Source of the DNA: Dysidea avara
Taxonomy: Eukaryota; Porifera; Demospongiae; Dictyoceratida; Dysideidae
Length of the DNA stretch: 64,000 nucleotides
Assembly (NCBI RefSeq): GCF_963678975.1
Contig: NC_089284.1
Coordinates: 2,107,001 to 2,171,000 of the forward strand
Direction of reading: 5' to 3'
The notes beneath the pieces were generated by a model that searched no databases, had not been told where the DNA came from, and saw only the letters and a list, made by a program, of their open reading frames with translations. Made by a program: the position numbers and the translations under genes. This document shows positions 55,692 through 64,000 of this stretch, piece after piece; the first letter of the stretch is position 1, and every line of letters begins with the position of its first letter.

Positions 55692-57649
55692 ATGTCGGAG
55701 ATCTCGAGCACTTGCGTTTCTCAGCTATCCGAGGAGCTGACGAAGTGTACACAGCAATTGCACTTGGCTGGTAATGTGGGGATTAATTTACTGGACGATA
55801 AGCGAAAATTGGAAGAAGAAGTGAAACTACTACGAGACCAGTACTCAAAACTGCTTGAGGTAAGCGTTGCTTAAACTAGGCTTCGTATAAATTAGAGGGG
55901 TAGTAACGTGCTAAGCATTAGCTATGCTGCTACAAAGCCAAACCCATTTTTGTGGCATAAGTCACAGGATTTTTGCATGTACACTCAATATACAGGAATC
56001 TGAAAAGGAGAAATATGATTTACAGCAGAGAATGTGGGAGGAGAAGAATGAGAAGGATCTCCATATTGCAGAGTTGGAAGATGAAGTGCACCAACTACAA
56101 CAGCTACTGAATGACTCCAAGCAAGCAGCAAAGTTGGCTGAAAAGGAACACTCAAGTAACAGGGAACATCTGGAAGAAACAATCAGACAGTTTACCTATA
56201 GTCTAGAAAAAGTATGTAGATAGTTTTTATGCTATATATATAGTAGCATGTGCTAGCTGTAATTGTGTGTGTAGCTGTGAATAAAATTATGTGTGCATGC
56301 CACTGCCTACAGGTGACAGATGACAAAACCAAACTTCATTCTCAGCTGTCAGCCTTAACTTGCAAGTTGTGTGAAGAAGAAAAAAACAAAGAGAAATTAT
56401 TGTTGCAACATATACTACAGGGAAAGGTATACAAAAGCATTGCATAGAATCATAGATGTATGTATGTACAGTTCCAGCAAATAGCTATGTGTATTTTGTG
56501 CCATAGTGGATGTTCAATGTACTAACCCATATTATACTGTAACAAACATCATGCATGCTATGTAGATCTTAATGGGGAAATCTATGAATTATATTTCTTA
56601 TTTAGATGGATGAATTGCAAAAGGAGAACTTGCTGCTCAAGCAACAAATTAGAGGGCTACAATATAGTAGTAGTGGTCTAACATCAGAGCTAAAGCTAAG
56701 CCAAAATGATGCAACACAAATGGAATTACAACTTGAAGAGAAAGAGGAACTTGTAAGTGTACTCATGTATCTTCACACATGCACTTACAGTTGAATACTT
56801 TCAAAGCATACAGTATACTAAAACACAGTACTTTGACATGTAAATAGTCTGTTCCAATATTGGTCAGTTGTTGACATTAGTAGCACTAGTCGAATAAAAC
56901 GATATGTGAAGTAAAAATGTGGTTTGTAATTATACAACCTATGTACATTGGTGTTATTGGTTACAGTTGATGGTTGTCCACCAAGAGCTACAAGAGACCC
57001 AAGAGGTAGTGAAGCAGTTACAGCTAGAACTGAATGAGCAGGTAATGCACGGATACATGAATTTGTTTAGTATGTACTTTTGTATGTACTTGAATAGACA
57101 TCACTAACTTCATCCTGCCACAATCCCATTTCACTGTTTGAAGAATTTCATATGTCTAGTGAGCCGCTGCAGGCACAGGTATATAAAACAAATGCAACAC
57201 TGTACACTATTGAATATTTGTATATTCAGGATTCTGAATCAGCAAGTGATGCACATGAAAGCATTTCTCTTTGTGACAGGTAAAGGATTGTCTAATGTAT
57301 TATACCTTATGTACTATACTGTACCTTGTAGCTGTGTTGCGCTAACAGAAAAGTTAACATGCTATAGAAATGAATTGGAGAAACTTAACAAGCAGGTTTT
57401 GAACCTTGTGAAACAAAAACTTGATTTGGCACAACAATTAGAAATGTGGGAGGTACATAATAAAAAGACACAACTTTATATAGTTACAATATTAAATATG
57501 TTATTGTCTAGGGAGATGTGGAGTGTTTGGTTGGTGACCATGTTTTTCAGCAGCTGAAAGATGACACAAAGAAAATCACAAGGAAAAGTGGAGGTATAAT
57601 CCACTACCTATCCCGGAGTATTAAGAAGGTTGCTGGAACTAATCACTGA
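55692..57649 (+). CDS. BICD-family-like dynein adaptor (BICDL1/2-type)
   Basis: Eight exons, 55692-55859, 55996-56211, 56313-56426, 56606-56752, 56967-57041, 57230-57279, 57332-57452 and 57512-57649, agreeing phases, 342 aa. It is almost entirely coiled coil. Near the N-terminus LHLAGNVGINLLDDKRKLEE carries an A-x-x-x-G core (residues 26-30) like the CC1 box that binds dynein light intermediate chain. Further resemblance to BICDL proteins: KEKYDLQQRMWEEKNEKDLH, IAELEDEVHQLQQLL, and near the C-terminus LNLVKQKLDLAQQLEMWEGD. Human BICDL1 and 2 exceed 500 aa, so this is a short form; the end (GIIHYLSRSIKKVAGTNH) is basic and unlike the cargo-binding tail I know. AAGATGGCGC (55534-55543, YY1-like) and TACGTCA upstream could be promoter sites. 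It follows MKS1 by 182 bp. Confidence 0.75.
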
Positions 57650-57765
57650 TCACCTGTTATAATTATCTACAATTTGTAAATTTTTCACATGTAAATTTTT
57701 AGACTCACAAACACAAATTATTGAGTACAAAACTATATAAGTCGTTCAGCAATCAATGCGACAGT

Positions 57766-60700
57766 TTACTTTTTTATTGGATCCTCCAGCAATGTATTAG
57801 CAAAGTACATTACTGCTGGTACCATCTCTTCTCCATTGGGAATTATCTGTGCATATATCACATTGTTGAATTAGTACTGTAAAGTGCACTAGTTACCTGA
57901 TCGGGAGGTAATAAAAAGCCATATTGACCAGTATCACGAAGTTCAAGGGTATAACCAGCAGATCGGTAATCACCATTATTGACGTTTGCATTATCTGAAT
58001 AAAACCTTTAACAAATCAAAAGACCATTATTACAATTGGATTACATAATTTCATACCAGTCTCTGGCAGTACCAGAAGTAGGGTATAGGCCAATACCCTT
58101 TTGTGAGGTATAGTATTTTCCATGGACTGCAAAAATGCGATCACTCATGCCATCACCAATGGCTTTTAGCTGAGCTTCATCAGGCGCATCTTCACTAGTC
58201 CATCCTGTGTGTTACAGACTACTACTGCAGCTAAAAAGGGTGAAACTCTTACCATAAGGACGAAGGATCAACTGTGAATAGGAGTGCCAGTCAATAGCTC
58301 CAAGGATAACATCATTACTCCTATAGAGAATGGGTAGCTGAAGTAAAACATGCACGACTCCACCTACCTGAAATAATTTGCTGTGTTTTGAGTTTCTGGC
58401 TCTGACTCTGGTCCAGTACCATGGTAGGTCTCACTACATGGATTACTTGAGCTGCCACCCTTTAAACAATCTCATAGCTATAAAGAAATGACTGGTACAC
58501 ACTATACCTCACTCCAATGTTCATCATAGTTCCTGTTAAGATCCACACCATCACAAGGTGATCCTGATCGCCTATTTTTACGCCACAGACGATCATTAGA
58601 CCATGTGTACTACACACAGCCAAACATGTTATGTTTTGAGACTGATCATGACTTACAGCATATCCATCTGGATTCACAAATGGTATGAAAATAAACTCTA
58701 CAGAATCCAAGAGCTTAGTAACCTACTTGTCAAGGTAATAAATCAGTGTACATTATTTGATATGTTGACACTCACATCATCATTATTGCCATAATTTTCT
58801 AATAAGTAGTTGACAATGTATCCACAGACTGCACCACTGATCCATTCTCCTAACAAAATTAATGCATTATGCATAATATATAAACCATTAATATGTAATA
58901 TGCAACAGCAAGTACATTAACACTACGTGCAAGATATTAAGGTAGGACTACCCAACATTTTCATTTTTTTGTTTGTTCAAAATAATAACTATTCAATGAT
59001 AGTTCCATGGTGCATAGTAGGAGTAGAGATGATGCTTGTTCTTCAGTAAGACCTAATCAAATCCTTGTAAACTTTGTTGTAAAGGGTATTGTATACTAGC
59101 TGTGTAAAACATTACTTAAAAATGGCATTGCATATATTACTGCATGAAATACTAGTCTTGTATACTGGTATGGAATTTGGGGATAGTTGTCACATAATAA
59201 GCACAACTTACTTGCATGGATTTGACATTGAAAATATATCTTAAATATATTTGGTGCAGTACTTCCTGTAATATGCACAGCTGGCATGTCCCTTCCTTCA
59301 TATGACTTGCCGATAGAAGGATAGTAAGTGACAATGTCTGTGTACCGATTGGCCAACTCTTCATACCACTTTATTATGTCATCATATTCATGCTGTGGAT
59401 ATAAAAGTTTGTAGTTTTCACCTCTATTAACATCCATCTGCCAATAGTACTTAGGGTACCGCTCAAATGTAACACATTTGGGATGAATACTTATGAGCAA
59501 AATGGGTGCCACACCCTTCAATTAGCTAGTTTTTTAATTGTTCGCATTCTCACGAGACGATGTTACATTTGAGCGGTACCGTAGTAACACAACTATAAGG
59601 AATTTTTATAATCTATAGCATATAGGGATCATTGCAAACAAAGAACACTGAAACAAGGAAGATCATTAACACATGCAACACGTAATTATAGCTACTGTAT
59701 TTTCCTTACCACATCAGTGGTAGTAATGGTAGCTATTGAGCATCTCTGAAAGTTAGTAACTATAGCTAAGAAAGTTGCATTCTAAGTCAAGTGAGCGGCT
59801 ATTTAGTCAAAGAAAAATATATAGCTATTTTGAGTGTTGGTGGTTGAGAAATATAATAATTAAGTTTATAAGGCCAATGAATGATGCCAGACATATATAG
59901 GATATAATTATATGACAAAAACTGATGCCTCTGGCAAGCATAGTATGGCCTACTTGTTGCATAATACCTGAAGCGTGCACATGCCTACAATCAATTCGCT
60001 TACTTTGACATTTTAACTGTTGGAGATTTTACTATTTTATTGTTACATGCACATGAAGCCATTGACGCACTGCATGCAAATTGGTACCTTCCTATTTGAA
60101 GTGAGAAGAAAGCCAAGAGGTAAGCCCATGCATTGTACTTCCTATGGATGGCAAAAGGCATGCGTTGGAGGCTAATGCAATGTCTAACTGTGATAAATCA
60201 ACCCCATACCATCAACAACAAATTTGTATGTGATGGGGCTAATAGAGTTTGAAAGGAATCAACTGTACAACACAACTACTAAAAAAACACAGTACCTCCA
60301 AGGGAGAATGGCTTCTGGTCAATATTTACTAGTAGGAAAACATATTCCCTACTATTTAGTACTACCATGCTAAATGATTTCTGCAGGTGTACCAAGTCAC
60401 CAAAACAGTCCTTTTGCATGGGTAAAAATATTCCCCAAGACATCTAAGAGTACTAGATGCTATGCCTATATTGCACACACAACTACAATGCACCACTACC
60501 AAAGTTGAGGTACTACTCTTGCTTATTTCTAGCTGTATACATGATGTGCTTTTACAACAAAACCATTATATACAATCCAGCACAGAATATGTGTGTATGA
60601 AGCAATGACAATTGTTATGTCTTGGATGGTACAAAGAGCAAATCAGCTGTTGACAAGCACTCAAAACAGAAAGCAAAGAAGGTATGGCAAAGTGAACACT

Positions 60701-63432
60701 GCACTACAGATACGAAGCTGGATTGGATGGTCTGGCTTTAGTCTGGATCAAGCAGGCCTCATTCATATCCACATTTTAAAAAGTTTTATTGGAGCACATG
60801 TATAGTAGCTTGAGTGCTCCATGTATAACAAGGTAATGTATTATATAGTCCCAGTTTCCTATTATATCTGTTCTAGGACAACCAGGAGGATTGACCTTTA
60901 TTGAAAACAGCCAAAGTCATAATGTTGCATGTCCAAAAATTAAATGGATACATGCAAATTAGAATTTGGTTTTGAACAAAGATAGTGTACCAGTGTGTAT
61001 GAGCTGTATCACTGGTTTAGTCATGGTATTTCTTTAAACTTGCAAAGAAAATTACTATGCCTTTGCAGAGATCAAGACGGCAACAAGACCAGGGGAAAAG
61101 CTCCTTACTATGAATTTGATGAGTTAAGTATGCATACTGATGTACAATAGTACGTATCTTGTGGTACAGTTATCATGGTTGTCTCTGTTAATATTAGCAG
61201 TTGTTGATGGTCTTAACAATGATAAATACATGACCTGTTTAGTTTATTTGACATGCATTAACATTACAAAAATAACATATAAAGAAGTTTGCTACATGGC
61301 ACGGACATTATTTTGCTTAATCACGGAACACTGTAATTTTCACAAACTAACCTGCAGAACTAATTCACAGTGCTTTTGTTTCATTGTAACACTAATGTAG
61401 TGAAGGTTAATGGCTGTCAAGACATCAAAATAGCTCAGAGTGTTCCTTTCCAAATATCTGCCATTCAATTTGCCATAGAAAAAGTAAGTGATTTTCAACT
61501 TTAAAATGACAACCTTAAATTTCCTCTGATTTCCTTCTGCTATAGCCCATCTTAACCGCCATTCACTGCTCTTTCCAAATCTGGTTCGGAATCTTAGGTA
61601 TCTATCACGTGTCACAGGTTATTACGCCTTTTATTGCATACCCCTGAAACGCCCAATACAAAATGTATGGGAAAATTTGCTATGCCCGGCCAGTTGGTTT
61701 AGGCCATTTTGACGAGCCTAAATTTCCATGAATTGGACTTTCTTTGGCATCATTGTACTCGCAGAGAGTTGCTCTACATGTATCAAATTTGTAAAGTTAC
61801 TAAACAGACTCAAGGTAGGCGGTACACGGTAATTAATTTTAATGGTTTTTCGATCGAAATGTATTTTTGCCATGAACAAAAGTACAGCAAATGTCCACAA
61901 ACTTCTTCATATGAATACTAGACAGATTTTTAATTCACAGGACTAAGCCTCTTTGATATCAAGTACAGAAAGACTTGATTAGTTTCAAGCATTACGAGCA
62001 GTTCTCTCAAACGACATAGCAAGTTATAAAACTTATATGTAATTCGCTCTGTAAAGAGTTATAGTGTCCGAACGGACTTAGTTTTAGCAAGCTTGCTATC
62101 CTCAGCTCTTAGTACAGCAAGTATGTTATAGTGTAAGGTTTGAGCAATAACATATCCATTCTTAAAATTTCGAGTTTTAGGAGGTAGCAAAATGCACTAA
62201 AAATGTACTCTGCAAGATTTCACTGCTACGTAGAATGATAAATTAAATGCTTATAAAGTGATATGTACTGTAGAATATTCCATCCCTATTCTACTGCAGT
62301 GACAAAACATTTTTAGAGTGCTATAGTATGTACCGAGTGCTTTCCTGTGGGGAAACCATAAAAGTGGTAGGAAGCCATAAAAATGTAATGTTCATTACAG
62401 CCCTTTCCCAAACTTGTGATGGAGCCAAACCACACATGTTGATGACACCTTTTTCTGTCACCACTGATCATGTGGTTGGCTGAAATGTTAACTCCCTTAA
62501 AAAAAATCCACTTCTAAATTTTAGCAGGATCCAGCTCAACTTTGTACATACTATAGTGCTATTTAGTGACAAGTAATTTATATGTAAGGATTGAATTATA
62601 GTACATCCATTGCATAAGGCAAAGGGACAATTCCTACCCTACGCTGGACTCACGAATCGATCTCAGGCCAGTGAAAACTCACTGAAAATGTTCCTCACTA
62701 ATATTCTTCACTACTACTTAGAATTGAACGGTTTGCATACCTTAGAACATTCTGTATCATTTACTAAAACATTGTAAAACAAAATTTCTGTTGATATCTT
62801 GACCAACAATGTAATGGTACGTGAAACAGAAGCAGGGGAACATGCCCCAAAAAAGCAACCCGTCTATTAGCCAATTACTCTTTAGGGTATCTCAATCTTG
62901 TTCAGCCAGTTTTGGAATTTCAGAAACACCGTACCCCTGAACTAGTACTCATGTGTGACTGTACACTGACAAACGTACAGTTACTGAGTATGGTGTAGCC
63001 CTCCATGCAAGTGGCCCATAAACTTACATATTCTTCAAACCATTCTTGCTTCACCATTAAGTCTTTTTCAAACTGCTTGACCAGTTGCTCCACACTATCA
63101 TGTAGTATTGTACAATGTATTCCCAACTGCCTAAGCCACATCACGTTCTCCCAAGAAACTCTTACATCAATATTGTTATTGCTGATGTACCATATGTCCA
63201 TACCTGGTTGTGTAGAGATCGCCTGATACTGCACACGAGACACATTAGAGCTATACATAGAAAAACAATTTGCTGAAGTGCGACATGTGTGCAATTTTGC
63301 CTACCATCTCACAACGACCTGATCGCCATAGTTTTGTTTTCGGCCGTAGGTTGCAGAAGTAATGCAAACCAGTGCACCTAAAAAGAAGCAGAGGAATAAG
63401 ACCAAAGTCTCGACCAAAGTGGTCCTCATCAT
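57766..63432 (-). CDS. secreted M14A zinc carboxypeptidase, CPO-like substrate pocket
   Basis: Eleven exons, 63305-63432, 63028-63250, 59212-59392, 58776-58849, 58657-58722, 58508-58609, 58368-58459, 58253-58320, 58057-58204, 57897-58005 and 57766-57846, agreeing phases, 423 aa. It removes C-terminal residues from peptides outside the cell or in the gut lumen. Signal peptide (TLVLFLCFFLGALVCITSA); propeptide with YGDQVVV and DIWYISNNNIDVRV. Zinc ligands His176 and Glu179 (IHAREWISG) and His301 (DWHSYSQ). Substrate Arg in LWRKNRR, Asn-Arg in VDLNRNYDEHW, Tyr352 (GIGLYPTSG) and the catalytic Glu382 (YTLELRDTGQYGF). Residue 359, equivalent to bovine CPA 255, is Arg (SGTARDW). Start: ATG-ATG preceded by an in-frame TAG. 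Intron 2 (59393-63027) is 3.6 kb and holds a repeat fragment (62390-62545) but no other gene I can support. Confidence 0.93.
62390..62545. repeat. 345-bp element family, partial copy 3, in carboxypeptidase intron 2
   Basis: GATGGAGCCAAACCACACAT, CTGTCACCACTGATCATGTG, GGCTGAAATGTTAACTCCCT and the AGGATCCAGCTCAAC terminus match 1980-2135 and, inverted, 1069-1210. The remaining intron sequence (59393-62380) is AT-rich without recognisable elements. Confidence 0.5.
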
Positions 63433-63546
63433 TTTCTATGCACTGACACGTGACCGCGCGTGCACACCCACGTGCACTGCCCAGAAAATACGTTCCTGAA
63501 AACCTCGTGAGACCTCAAGATAGACGATCGAGTCGAAGACGATACA
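63433..63546. promoter_or_regulatory. bidirectional promoter, carboxypeptidase / PIPOX-like, with two CACGTG boxes
   Basis: 114 bp between the divergent start codons. Two CACGTG E-boxes at 63447-63452 and 63469-63474, 22 bp apart, lie in a locally GC-rich patch. CACGTG is bound by bHLH-ZIP factors such as USF, MYC/MAX and TFEB. Confidence 0.55.
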
Positions 63547-63678
63547 ATGAGCACAGCAGACTGTGGGGTTAACTGTGAGATTTACGATGTCATTGTTGTA
63601 GGAGCAGGTGTACAAGGAAGTTCTACAGCTTTCAACATAGCCCGTAAAGGTCACACTCGATCGCTTCTCCTAGAACAA
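63547..63678 (+). CDS. FAD-dependent amine oxidase, PIPOX/sarcosine oxidase-like, exon 1
   Basis: The first 44 codons read a DAO-type FAD-binding start: YDVIVVGAGVQGSSTAFNIA with the Rossmann GxGxxG at residues 19-24 (GAGVQG), then GHTRSLLLEQ ending in the family's E-Q that contacts the ribose. The donor AA|GTACGT at 63679 gives phase 0. Peroxisomal sarcosine/pipecolate oxidase (PIPOX) begins the same way (VIGAGIQG, LLLEQ). The rest lies beyond the window; no following exon was found up to 64000, where I see only AT-rich sequence. The exact enzyme cannot be fixed from this exon. Confidence 0.75.
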
Positions 63679-64000
63679 GTACGTATTCATTGTTTCGGGA
63701 AAAGTGCATTGTTAGATCAATTAGCACCAAAGTCGATCTTGAAACACCCCAGTCATTTCATTTAAAAAGAATACCAATATTAAATGCACAAACTTATGCA
63801 TGTATGTAGCTATCTCAACTTATACCAGTTGGGCACTAACAGAATACCACTAGCTTAGGAGCCAACAGGTGACACACAGGCACTCATTGTAAGTAGATCT
63901 GCAACCGCAGTCAAATTCTTTAAGTCACAGGTCAAGGCCACTGAATTCGTGCAAAGTCAACAGTCAAGAATAAAAATTTTCCAACCCACAATCAAAAAGT

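Noticed and set aside
59096..59521. Carboxypeptidase ORF reading IHASKLC, suggesting loss of the HxxE glutamate
   Set aside because: A splice donor (A|GTAAGT at 59212) joins to the exon at 58849 and restores IHAREWISG, so the active site is intact.
60593..60805. 70-codon ORF in carboxypeptidase intron 2
   Set aside because: No motif, no splice sites that connect it, and AT-rich surroundings.

Overview
This is nuclear DNA of an animal. Genes are split by GT-AG introns, intergenic spacers are often under 300 bp, the sequence is AT-rich, and introns and gene-poor stretches are packed with small inverted-repeat transposons. The gene set (ciliary transition-zone MKS1, a dynein-2 heavy-chain piece, AP-4 beta, a ZDHHC5/8-type palmitoyltransferase, a BICD-like dynein adaptor, a secreted M14 carboxypeptidase) is metazoan. 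The compact gene packing and the style of the repeats suggest an early-branching animal such as a demosponge; this species guess is inference.

Layout. About 1-17 kb is gene-poor. It holds a LINE 3' end, one intact F-box/TRAF-zinc-finger gene (2.6-3.8 kb), several copies of a composite repeat of about 1.3 kb (one carrying a 575-bp TGCC array), nested hAT-like and other MITEs, a 393-bp palindrome and a tRNA-derived SINE. About 17-25 kb carries, on the minus strand, three unidentified exons and six in-phase exons that encode only the stalk region of dynein-2 heavy chain. From 25.7 kb to the end the window is gene-dense: F-box paralog (-), CRCP/RPC9 (+), AP4B1 (-), ZDHHC (-), MKS1 (+), BICDL-like (+), M14 carboxypeptidase (-), and exon 1 of a PIPOX-like oxidase (+). 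For six of these genes I traced every exon from start to stop with agreeing splice phases: CRCP 136 aa, AP4B1 786 aa, ZDHHC 400 aa, MKS1 528 aa, BICDL-like 342 aa and carboxypeptidase 423 aa.

Organisation. Three pairs are head-to-head with 114-148 bp between start codons (F-box/CRCP, ZDHHC/MKS1, carboxypeptidase/PIPOX). Two pairs are tail-to-tail with 52 and 116 bp between stops (CRCP/AP4B1, BICDL/carboxypeptidase). The ZDHHC/MKS1 spacer holds a near-consensus RFX X-box, which fits the ciliary role of MKS1. Several genes concern cilia, dynein and membrane traffic: MKS1 at the transition zone, the dynein-2 fragment, the BICD-type adaptor, AP-4 cargo sorting and a protein acyltransferase. Whether that grouping is more than chance is unknown. 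The transposon record is unusually readable: several elements have exact target-site duplications and some are nested.
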